Origin: 66-474 sp036279975
GTDB taxonomy: Bacteria; Pseudomonadota; Gammaproteobacteria; Xanthomonadales; Rhodanobacteraceae
Direction: 5' to 3'
Length of the DNA: 25,508 nt
Assembly (NCBI GenBank): GCA_036279975.1
Contig: DASURP010000005.1
Coordinates: 1 to 25,508 of the forward strand
In this document: piece by piece, positions 1 to 6,929 of the stretch
How positions within the stretch are numbered: position 1 is the stretch's first letter
How the letters are laid out: each line of letters opens with the position of its first letter
Notes under the pieces: model-generated
What the model saw: only the letters and a program-made list of their open reading frames with translations
What the model was told of the DNA's origin: nothing
Databases searched by the model: none
Made by a program: the position numbers and the translations under genes

Positions 1-331
1 GCGCGCCATTCAAATATTTTGCGGCGTCTACGGGCTCGTGCCTGATAGGTACCAGGTGCCCCCCGCTTTTTGGTCGTCGGGCGCTTGCGAGTGGCGCCCT
101 CGATTAGCCGCCTCGCCGCAATTCGACCAGCGCCTTGAATACAGCATCGGCAGTGTCGACTCGAAGCTGATGGGCGTCCAGAGTTCGTCTGGCAATTCAT
201 TGAGGTGACGACGCGCCGAAACTTGGCATAGTCCCGAGGCGAGCCGGGTGGAAATTTGACGTTCGACCTCGGCTGGAAGGCAATCCAAAATTAACTTGCA
301 TTTCCGGCTGGGAATTGTAAGTTAATTTGGT
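1..331. other. Gene-poor left edge upstream of hipB
   Basis: No convincing gene. The minus strand is open from a TTG at 288 down to 28 (86 codons), but the translation resembles no family I know. In a neighbouring minus-strand frame a short stretch ending in a TAA at 106-104 reads LRVDTADAVFKALVELRRGG, which has a more protein-like composition than the open frame. A small decayed or frameshifted gene divergent from hipB is therefore possible but unproven. Base composition appears less GC-rich than in the core genes that follow, which would fit acquired DNA next to a toxin-antitoxin locus. The only solid structure is the inverted repeat at 285-330, described separately. Confidence 0.4.
285..330. 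promoter_or_regulatory. Inverted-repeat operator candidate in front of hipBA
   Basis: The arms are CCAAAATTAACTTGCA (285-300) and TGTAAGTTAATTTGG (316-330). The second is the reverse complement of the first apart from one indel and one mismatch. The core half-sites TTAACTT (291-297) and AAGTTAA (319-325) are exact. The right arm ends one base before the hipB ATG at 332. HipB antitoxins are known to bind inverted repeats over their own promoter and repress it, so this is the natural candidate operator. A weak promoter, TTGCAT (297-302) with GTTAAT (321-326) at 18-bp spacing, would lie inside it and give a nearly leaderless hipB mRNA. The repeat is directly visible; the role is inferred from position. 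Confidence 0.6.
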
Positions 332-661
332 ATGGCAAAGCGGATCCCTCCAACCCATCCCCGCGCACGGCGCCAGATCGAGGCGTTGGGTCAGCGTCTG
401 CGCGCGGCGCGGATGCGCAGGTCGATGACCCAGGAAGTGATGGCGGAACGGGTGGGGGTCAGCGTCCCGACCATTGCCAAGCTCGAGAATGGCGACCCCT
501 CAACCAGTCTGGCTACCGTGCTGAGGGTTCTGACTGCGCTGGGATTGGCCGACGACATTGACTCGCTGGCCGCCGGGGACACGCTGGGTCGCGAATTGCA
601 GGACAACGCGCTGCGGCGTACCAACGCCCAGCCCCGCAGCACGCGGAAGCCCAGGCCGTGA
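332..661 (+). CDS. hipB: HipB-like XRE-family antitoxin and repressor
   Basis: A 109-residue protein with one Cro/C1-type helix-turn-helix at about residues 25-80, including the stretch MTQEVMAERVGVSVPTIAKL and the following LENGDPSTSLATVLRVLTAL, typical of the XRE fold. The N-terminus and the C-terminal tail (about 90-109) are rich in Arg and Pro and probably flexible. In the HipBA family this protein neutralises the HipA kinase and dimerises on operator DNA to repress the operon. The ATG at 332 lies one base after an inverted repeat and has no clear Shine-Dalgarno sequence, so translation may be leaderless or nearly so. It overlaps hipA by 4 bp (GTGA, 658-661), which implies translational coupling. 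The family call is firm; specificity as the hipA partner follows from the overlap. Confidence 0.88.
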   Translation: MAKRIPPTHPRARRQIEALGQRLRAARMRRSMTQEVMAERVGVSVPTIAKLENGDPSTSLATVLRVLTALGLADDIDSLAAGDTLGRELQDNALRRTNAQPRSTRKPRP

Positions 662-1914
662 ACAGTCTTGAGGTCTGGATCGAGGACGAGTCGCTCGGCG
701 GCTCGGCGCTTGTCGGCCGGCTTGCGAAGACGCCGAGCAGGACCGGAGACACGATCGGTTTCGAGTACGACCCCGGCTGGCTCGCCGGCGCCGGGTCGGT
801 GGCGGCGTTCCCGCTCGATCACGAGTTGTACCTGGGTGCGGGCCAGCAGTACGCGAGGGCCGGGGCAGATCAATTGTCGGGTGCTTTTCAGGACTGCTCC
901 CCTCACCGCTGGGGCAAGCAACTGATGGACCGCCGCGAGGCGATCGAGGCACGCGAGGAAGGACGCAGGCCGCGCAATCTTCGCGGCTGGGATTACCTGG
1001 TCGGCGTGCATGATGAATCCCGCATGGGCGCGCTGCGCCTGGTGGATCAGGAGTCCCGGCGTTACGTGGACGATCGCGCGCTCAGCGCGCCGCCCGCCAC
1101 CGAACTGCCCCGGCTCGAGGGCATCGCCGCGCAAGTGGAGCGCGATGATGACGACCTGTCTGACGAGACGGTTCGTTGGATCAAGCAACTCGTGGCGCCC
1201 GGAGCTTCACTCGGCGGAGCCCGGCCGAAAGCCGGCTTCCGTGACAGGACTGGGCAGTTATGGTTCGCCAAGTTTCCGTCCAGCGACGACCGTATCGACG
1301 TGGGCCTTTGGGAATTCCTGGCCTACCAGATCTCCCTCGACGCGGGCATCGACATGCCCGAGGCACGATTGATGCGGTTGTCGGATCGGGGCCACACCTA
1401 CGCGGTGCAACGCTTCGATCGCACCCCGACCTCGCGCCGCATGTTCTCCTCGGCAATGACCCAGCTGGACGCCAGCGCGAGCGAGGGGCACAGTTACCTG
1501 GATCTGGTGCAGGTCATCGAGACCCATGGCACCTCCATGCAGATTGCGCAAAATCTTGAACAGCTCTTCCGGCGAGTCCTGTTCAATATCCTGATCGGCA
1601 ATCGAGACGACCATCTGCGCAATCACGGCTTCCTGCGGGCAGGCGATGGGTGGCAGTTGGCGCCTGCGTTCGATGTCAATCCGAACCCCGGCAAGGATCA
1701 CCACGTGCTCGCCATGGACGACCGCGACCCATCACCCGATTCGGGCCTGCTGCTCGCCACTGCCGACTTCTACCGGCTCTCCGGAAAGGCTGTCGGCACC
1801 GTGATCGAGGAGGTGCGCGCGGCGGTGCGAGGCTGGGAAAAGCGCGCGCGGGCACTGGGTGCGCTTCCGGCCGAGATCGCGCTGATGCAGGCGGTCATCG
1901 ATCCGGATCGATAG
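658..1914 (+). CDS. hipA: HipA-family serine/threonine kinase toxin
   Basis: 418 residues, close to the usual length of about 420-440. HipA kinases phosphorylate a translation-related target (glutamyl-tRNA synthetase in E. coli) and cause growth arrest. The N-terminal couple-HipA domain covers roughly residues 1-110. The nucleotide loop reads GASLGGARPKAG (182-193). It aligns with the E. coli loop so that Ser184 matches the autophosphorylated Ser150 and Lys191 the ATP-contacting lysine. The catalytic loop is GNRDDHLRNHG, with Asp317 in the N-x-D-x-H position, and the metal-binding Asp339 lies in PAFDVNPNP. All key residues are present, so the toxin looks active. The start is the GTG at 658, which overlaps the hipB stop; later starts would remove the N-terminal domain. 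The actual target cannot be read from sequence, since HipA homologues differ in substrate. No terminator is evident in the 217 bp to the convergent LOG gene. Confidence 0.9.
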   Translation: MNSLEVWIEDESLGGSALVGRLAKTPSRTGDTIGFEYDPGWLAGAGSVAAFPLDHELYLGAGQQYARAGADQLSGAFQDCSPHRWGKQLMDRREAIEAREEGRRPRNLRGWDYLVGVHDESRMGALRLVDQESRRYVDDRALSAPPATELPRLEGIAAQVERDDDDLSDETVRWIKQLVAPGASLGGARPKAGFRDRTGQLWFAKFPSSDDRIDVGLWEFLAYQISLDAGIDMPEARLMRLSDRGHTYAVQRFDRTPTSRRMFSSAMTQLDASASEGHSYLDLVQVIETHGTSMQIAQNLEQLFRRVLFNILIGNRDDHLRNHGFLRAGDGWQLAPAFDVNPNPGKDHHVLAMDDRDPSPDSGLLLATADFYRLSGKAVGTVIEEVRAAVRGWEKRARALGALPAEIALMQAVIDPDR

Positions 1915-2131
1915 GCCGCGCGTTTCGGCATCACGGACCATGCGCGAAAAAATCAGTGCCTGCGCCGGATTTGAAGCCTGGCGGATTATGGCCGGGACGA
2001 GTTCGCGGTTTGCAAACGGCCTGCTCCGGGCGAGGGGACCGGTCTCCGACGATTACGCTGAGGCGGGCGCGGCCGCACGACTCCGGTGGCGGTGCGCCCA
2101 TCAGGCTGCTCCGCCTCGAACCGTTCGTGTG

Positions 2132-2710
2132 CTATCTGACCACCGCGCGATCCCGCGCGTGTTCGTCCCATAGCGGCGCGTTTGCGATCGCGGGCAACAC
2201 GTCTTCCGGCGTGGCCGCCAAGCTCCACATCTTCGCGTGTTCGGGGTTCATGAAGCGCTGCTCGATCACCTGGTGCAGGAAGGCGTCGAGCGGCTGCCAG
2301 TAATTCAGCGTATCCAGCAGCACGATCGGGTTGAAGTAGAGTCCGAGCCGTTTCAGTGTGATCGCTTCGAACAGCTCTTCCAGCGTGCCGCAGCCGCCGG
2401 GCAACGCAACCACCGCGTCGGACCCGGTGAGCAGGCGCTGCTTGCGCTCGCGCATGTCCTCGACCACCTGCATGTCGCCGATCCCCGGATGCTGCCATTC
2501 CAGGTCGGCCATGAAACGCGGGATCACGCCGATCACCTCGCCGCCTTTCGACAGCGCGCCGTCGGCGAGTGCACCCATGGAACCGGCCAGGCCACCGCCA
2601 TAGACGATGGCGTGGTCCCCTTCGGCAAGGATTTCGCCGAGCCGGAACGCGGCGGCGCGATAGCGAGAGTCGGCCTTGTTGCTGGAAGCGCAGTAGACGC
2701 AGATACGCAT
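2132..2710 (-). CDS. LOG family protein (cytokinin riboside 5'-monophosphate phosphoribohydrolase-like)
   Basis: 192 residues. LOG-family enzymes cleave the N-glycosidic bond of nucleoside 5'-monophosphates (AMP, or cytokinin nucleotides in plants), releasing the base and ribose 5-phosphate. The sequence shows the Rossmann start MRICVYCASS, a GGG-x-x-GSMG nucleotide loop (about 38-46), MRERK (86-90) and the family signature PGGCGTLEE (104-112). The frame stays open up to 2881, but that extension is encoded by an intergenic repeat, so the ATG at 2710 in front of RICVYCAS is the sensible start. It lies downstream of rho on the same strand, separated by about 200 bp containing a palindromic element, and is convergent to hipA. 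Physiological role in bacteria is poorly defined; lysine-decarboxylase annotations of such proteins are generally considered wrong. Confidence 0.88.
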   Translation of the reverse strand: MRICVYCASSNKADSRYRAAAFRLGEILAEGDHAIVYGGGLAGSMGALADGALSKGGEVIGVIPRFMADLEWQHPGIGDMQVVEDMRERKQRLLTGSDAVVALPGGCGTLEELFEAITLKRLGLYFNPIVLLDTLNYWQPLDAFLHQVIEQRFMNPEHAKMWSLAATPEDVLPAIANAPLWDEHARDRAVVR

Positions 2711-2768
2711 GGACGACGGCAATAGGGAATTGGGGAACCGGAAAAGCAGGAAAGCGAGAAAAGCCAGA

Positions 2769-2871
2769 TCGTCATTCCGGCGCAGGCCGGAATCCAGAAC
2801 GCGCAACAGCAAGATCAAGATGGATTCCGGGTTCCGTTCGCGATGGAGCTGCGACCGGCCCGGAATGACGA
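2769..2871. repeat. Palindromic element with TCGTCATTCCGG ends, copy A
   Basis: TCGTCATTCCGG at 2769-2780 and its exact reverse complement CCGGAATGACGA at 2860-2871 form perfect 12-bp terminal inverted repeats around a 103-bp unit. Inside the left end ATTCCGG-CGCAGG-CCGGAAT (2774-2793) makes a smaller hairpin. Related copies lie near 9479-9600 and 22723-22848. No coding capacity; it resembles a MITE or REP-type element that fills the rho-LOG gap. Confidence 0.7.
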
Positions 2872-2911
2872 CCAGGTTCATGCTCTTGCCGAGTCCGGGT
2901 CCCGGCTTCCC

Positions 2912-4417
2912 TCAACGCTTCATCGCGTTGAAGAACTCTTCGTTGGTCTTGGTGTTCTTCATCTTGTCGAGCATGAATTCCATCGCGGCCAACTCGTCCA
3001 TCGGGTGCAGCAACTTCCGCAGGATCCAGATCTTCTGCAGCATGTCCGGCGGGATCAGCAGTTCCTCGCGGCGGGTGCCGGAGCGGTTGATGTTGATGGA
3101 GGGATACACGCGTTTCTCGGAGATGCGGCGGTCGAGGTGCACTTCCATGTTGCCGGTGCCCTTGAATTCCTCGTAGATCACTTCGTCCATCTTGGAGCCG
3201 GTGTCGATCAGCGCGGTGGCGAGGATGGTGAGCGAGCCGCCTTCCTCCACGTTGCGCGCGGCGCCGAAGAAACGCTTCGGGCGCTGCAACGCGTTGGCGT
3301 CGACGCCGCCGGTCAGCACCTTGCCGGACGATGGCACCACGGTGTTGTAGGCGCGGGCGAGGCGGGTGATGGAGTCGAGCAGGATCACCACGTCCTTCTT
3401 GTGCTCCACGAGGCGCTTGGCGCGCTCGATCACCATTTCGGCGACCTGCACGTGGCGCACCGCGGGCTCGTCGAAGGTGGACGACACGACTTCCGCCTTG
3501 ACGCTGCGCTGCATCTCGGTGACTTCTTCCGGACGCTCGTCGATCAGCAGGATGATCAGGTGCACGTCCGGGTGGTTGTGCACGATCGCCTGCGCGACGT
3601 TCTGCAGCATCATGGTCTTGCCGGCCTTGGGCTGGCTGACGATCAGGCCGCGCTGGCCCTTGCCGACGGGCGCGATCAGATCGAGGATGCGGCCGGTGAT
3701 GTCTTCGGTGGAGCCGTTGCCGCGCTCCAGATGGAACGCCTTGCGCGGGAACAGCGGGGTGAGGTTCTCGAACAGCAGCTTGTTCTTGGACGCTTCCGGC
3801 GGATCGCCGTTGATGTCGTCCACCTTGAGCAGCGCGAAATAGCGCTCGCCTTCCTTCGGGTGCCTGACGCGGCCGGTGAGGTAGTCGCCGGTGCGCAGGT
3901 TGAAGCGGCGGATCTGGCTGGGCGACACGTAGATGTCGTCGGGACCGGCCAGGTAGGACTCGTCGTGCGAGCGCAGGAAGCCGAAGCCGTCCTGCAGGAT
4001 TTCCAGCACGCCCTCGGCCCAGATGCTGCCGCCGGACTTGGCGTGGGCACGCAGGATGTGGAAGATCACGTCCTGCTTGCGGGCGCGGGCGACGCCTTCC
4101 TGGATGCCGAGTTCCTCGGCCATCTCCAGCAGCTTCACCGAGTTCTTGCGCTTGAGCTCGGTGAGGTTGATCAGGCGGTTCGGGTCGCCGGCGTCGGCTT
4201 CTTCACCCGCAACATCCATCGGCAGGCCATTCGGGTTGGGCCCGCCATTGCCGCCGCGCGAGTGGCGGCCACGGCGGCGGCGGCCACGTTCGGGCCGGTT
4301 GCCGCGTTGTTGCTGGGATTGATTGTCGCCGCCTTCATCGCCGGAGGCGCTGGATTCGGGAGCAGGGGCGGACGCGCGGGCGTCTTCGCCCTGTACGGAA
4401 TTTTCGGTATCGGACAC
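2912..4417 (-). CDS. rho: Transcription termination factor Rho
   Basis: 501 residues. Rho is a hexameric RNA-dependent ATPase that loads on C-rich RNA and terminates transcription. From about residue 83 onward the protein follows E. coli Rho closely: NLTELK start, RNA-binding OB fold with GFGFLRS and YLAGPDDIYVSPSQIRRFNLR, Walker A PKAGKT, Walker B-type LLIDERPEEVTEM, SITRLARAYNTV, GGVDANAL, and a C-terminus ending FFNAMKR. Ahead of this is an extra, low-complexity segment of about 82 residues with an Arg/Gly-rich core (RGRRRRGRHSRGG), longer than the 419-residue E. coli protein; such N-terminal extensions occur in high-GC bacteria and may add RNA binding. The GTG start at 4417 is preceded by GACGAGG with 7-nt spacing; the open frame continues further upstream but lacks such a site. 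trxA lies upstream on the same strand, the enterobacterial order. Confidence 0.96.
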   Translation of the reverse strand: MSDTENSVQGEDARASAPAPESSASGDEGGDNQSQQQRGNRPERGRRRRGRHSRGGNGGPNPNGLPMDVAGEEADAGDPNRLINLTELKRKNSVKLLEMAEELGIQEGVARARKQDVIFHILRAHAKSGGSIWAEGVLEILQDGFGFLRSHDESYLAGPDDIYVSPSQIRRFNLRTGDYLTGRVRHPKEGERYFALLKVDDINGDPPEASKNKLLFENLTPLFPRKAFHLERGNGSTEDITGRILDLIAPVGKGQRGLIVSQPKAGKTMMLQNVAQAIVHNHPDVHLIILLIDERPEEVTEMQRSVKAEVVSSTFDEPAVRHVQVAEMVIERAKRLVEHKKDVVILLDSITRLARAYNTVVPSSGKVLTGGVDANALQRPKRFFGAARNVEEGGSLTILATALIDTGSKMDEVIYEEFKGTGNMEVHLDRRISEKRVYPSININRSGTRREELLIPPDMLQKIWILRKLLHPMDELAAMEFMLDKMKNTKTNEEFFNAMKR

Positions 4418-4528
4418 GGGTAAGCCTCGTCGGCGCTCGGAGCGCGGGGAGGAAACAGAAGGGAAGAGAGCCGGGCAAAAGCACCACCGGCCGGATATCA
4501 ATCTAGCAGCACGCGGTACCGCCGACAA
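4418..4528 (-). promoter_or_regulatory. rho promoter and pyrimidine-rich leader
   Basis: On the minus strand, -35 TTGTCG (4528-4523), a 17-bp spacer and -10 TAGATT (4505-4500) preceded by TGC give a good sigma70-type promoter with extended -10. Transcription would begin near 4493, leaving a leader of about 75 nt. The leader contains a C/U-rich run (GGCTCTCTTCCCTTCTG followed by TTTCCTCCCC), the type of RNA Rho binds. rho is known to be autoregulated by attenuation in E. coli; this leader could serve the same purpose. The promoter is read from sequence; autoregulation is inference. Confidence 0.55.
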
Positions 4529-4664
4529 GCGGGGCATCGCACGCGGTCAAGTTGGCGCTGGCGCCGATGCCGGGTCAGGCCGGCTCGGCCGGAGCGGCTT
4601 TTGGTGGAATGCCGGGGACGGAGCTCCCGGCCATGGATGGCGGCCTGCAAGCCCGTTCCGTGTT

Positions 4665-4836
4665 TGCGGAAACCGGAACGGTCTGGGTTGCCAAACCGCC
4701 CCGGGATGCAGCCATCAGGGATGATGGCAGGTTTTCGTGGAAAGTCAGGGCAGGAAGCCCGTTCTGGCGACTGCGGAAACCGGAACGGTCTGGGTTGCCA
4801 AACCGCCCCGGGATGCAGCCATCAGGGATGATGGCA
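4665..4836. repeat. Exact 65-bp direct duplication with two hairpins, between rho and trxA
   Basis: Positions 4665-4729 recur identically at 4772-4836 (107-bp period). Each copy has an imperfect 14-bp stem (first copy 4673-4686 with 4691-4704, loop GTTG, 11 of 14 pairs matched) and a perfect 7-bp hairpin GCCATCA-GGGA-TGATGGC (4711-4728 and 4818-4835). The second copy ends one base before the trxA stop codon (4839-4837), so its 7-bp hairpin is the first structure after trxA on the minus strand and may act as a processing or weak termination signal; no T-run follows. A shorter resemblance (AAGCCCGTTC) precedes both copies with a 1-bp shift. Confidence 0.8.
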
Positions 4837-5163
4837 CTAAATCGCCTTGTCGATAAGCTGCGTGAGCTGCCCCTTGCCCACGGCGCCGATCTGGGTGGCC
4901 TCGACCTTGCCGCCCTTGAACACCATCAGGGTCGGGATGCCGCGGATGCCGTAGGTCATCGGCGTCTTCTGGTTCTCGTCGATGTTGATCTTCGCGACCT
5001 TGAGGCGGCCTGCGTATTCCTTGGCGATATCATCCAGCATCGGTGCGATCGACTTGCACGGCCCGCACCACTCCGCCCAGAAATCCAGCAGCACCGGGGT
5101 GTCGGATTGCAACACTTCGGATTCGAAATCGGCGTCTTTGACGTGGGTGATGTTGTCGCTCAT
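4837..5163 (-). CDS. trxA: Thioredoxin 1
   Basis: 108 residues, the standard thioredoxin length. It reduces disulfides in cytoplasmic proteins and is recycled by thioredoxin reductase. The active site WCGPC is at residues 32-36 (Cys33, Cys36), with DFWAEWCGPCKS before it, the cis-proline segment GIRGIPTLMVFKGG and KINIDEN as expected. The ATG at 5163 (MSDNITHV) matches the family N-terminus; a longer open reading frame upstream is not thioredoxin-like. The gene diverges from rhlB and is followed on the same strand by the duplicated hairpin repeat and rho, the arrangement known in E. coli. Confidence 0.96.
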   Translation of the reverse strand: MSDNITHVKDADFESEVLQSDTPVLLDFWAEWCGPCKSIAPMLDDIAKEYAGRLKVAKINIDENQKTPMTYGIRGIPTLMVFKGGKVEATQIGAVGKGQLTQLIDKAI

Positions 5164-5243
5164 GGGCTGGCCTGCACCGGGAAGATGATCCAACAAGGTG
5201 GGGGAGAAGCCGCACGATTGCAAGCGCGTCCGGGCGATCGTCC

Positions 5244-5252
5244 TGCTACAAT
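5244..5252 (+). promoter_or_regulatory. Extended -10 promoter candidate for rhlB
   Basis: In the 257-bp divergent gap between trxA (start 5163) and rhlB (start 5421), the plus strand carries TGC-TACAAT (5244-5252), a good extended -10. No convincing -35 lies 16-18 bp upstream (TTGCAA at 5218-5223 is too far). It would give an rhlB leader of about 160 nt. I could not assign a clear trxA promoter on the opposite strand. Confidence 0.4.
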
Positions 5253-5420
5253 GGAAACAGATACTTGGACGCAGCGCCCGTGCCTTGCCATGGCGCAGCG
5301 GTATCCAGACGCCGCGCGGCAAACCACGCAACCCGCCGCGCTTGCACCCGTTCAACCCACCAAGCCACGCGGGGCGGAGTTGCCGTCCCAGGCCTGAGCG
5401 CCACGTGGCCGAGAACCTTC

Positions 5421-6746
5421 ATGGCCGACCAAGTCCTCACCGATACCTTCTTCGAACAATTCGACCTGCATCCGCACCTTGCCGCCGGCCTCGCCGACTG
5501 CGGCTTCACGCGTTGCACGCCGATCCAGGCGCTGGCCCTGCCGGTGGCGCTGGCCGGACGCGACGTGGCGGGCCAGGCCCAGACCGGCACCGGCAAGACC
5601 TGCGCGTTCCTGGTCACGGTGATGAACCGGCTGCTGGCCCGCCCCGCGATCCCCGAGCGCAAGGACAACGACCCGCGCGCGGTCATCATCGCGCCCACCC
5701 GCGAGCTCGCGATCCAGATCGACAAGGACGCGCAGGCGATCGGCCGCCACACCGGGCTGCGCTTCGCGCTGATCTACGGTGGCGTCGATTACGACAAGCA
5801 GCGCCAGCAGTTGCGCGACGGCTGCGACGTGATCATCGCGACGCCCGGACGTTTGATCGACTACTTCAAGCAGCACGTGTTCAGCTTCCGCGCGGTCGAG
5901 GCCACCGTGATCGACGAGGCCGACCGCATGTTCGACCTCGGCTTCATCAAGGACATCCGCTACCTGTTGCGCCGGATGCCGGCACGCGAGGAGCGCCAGA
6001 ACATGCTGTTCTCGGCGACGCTGTCGTTCCGGGTGCTGGAACTCGCCTACGAGCACATGAACCAGCCCGAGAAGCTGGTGGTGGAAACCGAACACATCAC
6101 CGCCGACCGCGTGCGCCAGTCGGTGTACTTCCCGGCCAAGGAAGAAAAACAGCCGCTGTTGCTGAACCTGTTCGAGCAGCTCAAGCCGCACCGCAGCATC
6201 GTGTTCGTCAACACCCGCGCTGCCGCCGAGCGCGTCACCGAACGCCTGCGCCGCCACGGCTTCCGGGTGGGGGCGTTGTCGGGCGACGTGCCGCAGGCCA
6301 AGCGCCAGAAACTGCTGGAACGCTTCAAGAAGGGCGACGCCGACGTGCTGGTGGCCACCGACGTCGCCGCGCGCGGCCTCGACATCAAGGGCGTCACCCA
6401 CGTCTTCAATTACGACCTGCCGCAGGACGGCGAGGACTACGTGCACCGCATCGGCCGTACCGCACGGCTCGGCGCCGAGGGTGACGCGATCAGCTTCGCC
6501 TGCGATTTGTACGCGATGAACCTGCCCGACATCGAGCGCTACATCGGCATGAAGATCCCGGTGCGGGCGGTCGAACCCGGCTGGCTGGTGGCGCCGCCGC
6601 CGCGTGCGATTGCGCCACATCCCCATCACGAACACGCGCAGTCGCCGGATGCCTCGCCAGCCGCCAAGACGGGGGAAGCCGGCAAGCGCCGCCGGCGCCG
6701 CCGCAAGCCGAACGGCCACGCCGCGTCGCCGGTCGCCAACGCCTGA
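5421..6746 (+). CDS. rhlB: DEAD-box ATP-dependent RNA helicase RhlB
   Basis: 441 residues (E. coli RhlB has 421). RhlB unwinds structured RNA for the RNase E degradosome. Motifs in order: CTPIQ Q-motif (about 32-36), AQTGTGKT Walker A (53-60), APTRELAIQ (91-99), TPGR (141-144), DEAD (165-168), SAT (198-200), the RecA2 stretch VATDVAARGLDIKG and HRIGRTAR (342-349). The C-terminal tail is Pro/His-rich then strongly basic (KRRRRRRKPNG), consistent with RNA or RNase E contact. The ATG at 5421 (MADQVLTDTFF) is preceded by a weak GAGA and matches the family start; the frame is open back to 5265 but that part is not conserved-looking. Divergence from trxA-rho supports rhlB over other DEAD helicases. 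Confidence 0.93.
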   Translation: MADQVLTDTFFEQFDLHPHLAAGLADCGFTRCTPIQALALPVALAGRDVAGQAQTGTGKTCAFLVTVMNRLLARPAIPERKDNDPRAVIIAPTRELAIQIDKDAQAIGRHTGLRFALIYGGVDYDKQRQQLRDGCDVIIATPGRLIDYFKQHVFSFRAVEATVIDEADRMFDLGFIKDIRYLLRRMPAREERQNMLFSATLSFRVLELAYEHMNQPEKLVVETEHITADRVRQSVYFPAKEEKQPLLLNLFEQLKPHRSIVFVNTRAAAERVTERLRRHGFRVGALSGDVPQAKRQKLLERFKKGDADVLVATDVAARGLDIKGVTHVFNYDLPQDGEDYVHRIGRTARLGAEGDAISFACDLYAMNLPDIERYIGMKIPVRAVEPGWLVAPPPRAIAPHPHHEHAQSPDASPAAKTGEAGKRRRRRRKPNGHAASPVANA

Positions 6747-6756
6747 TGCGGGCTTG

Positions 6757-6874
6757 CTTCCCCTTGCCACGGGAAGGGGGATCGAGGGAGATGGTTTTCG
6801 CGCGGCGAGGCATCGCCCCGATCTGACGTGCGCTACGCGCGCCGCATCGACCCCCTTCCCTTGGAAGGGGGTGA
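6757..6874. repeat. Paired CCCCCTTCC palindromes in the rhlB-ftsE gap
   Basis: The 183-bp gap has two palindromes in mirror orientation. The left (6760-6779) is CCCCTTgCC-AC-GGgAAGGGG; the right (6850-6872) is a perfect ACCCCCTTCC-CTT-GGAAGGGGGT. Each is flanked inward by a TCGA-containing motif, so together they look like the inverted ends of a miniature element of about 118 bp. A single copy of the same palindrome type lies inside priA at 11892-11913. The right hairpin is not followed by a T-run, so I do not call it an intrinsic terminator. A possible ftsE promoter, TTGGAA (6861-6866) with TATGCT (6882-6887), has only 15-bp spacing and is weak. Confidence 0.65.
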
Positions 6875-6929
6875 AAGCGTTTATGCTTTCCCGGGTCCCG
6901 CCCACTCAGCGAGTCGCGCCCGTCCCGCC

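Noticed and set aside
1940..2173. 77-codon open frame after hipA
   Set aside because: No ribosome-binding site, no recognisable domain, and it runs into the convergent LOG gene; the 217-bp gap is better treated as non-coding.
2843..4423. 526-codon plus-strand open frame opposite rho
   Set aside because: It is the antisense shadow of rho in high-GC DNA; the translation is His/Val/Leu-rich without domains, whereas the minus strand matches Rho throughout.
6850..6872. Intrinsic terminator of rhlB
   Set aside because: The stem is perfect but there is no T-run, it lies over 100 bp from the stop codon, and it recurs as a repeat, including within priA.
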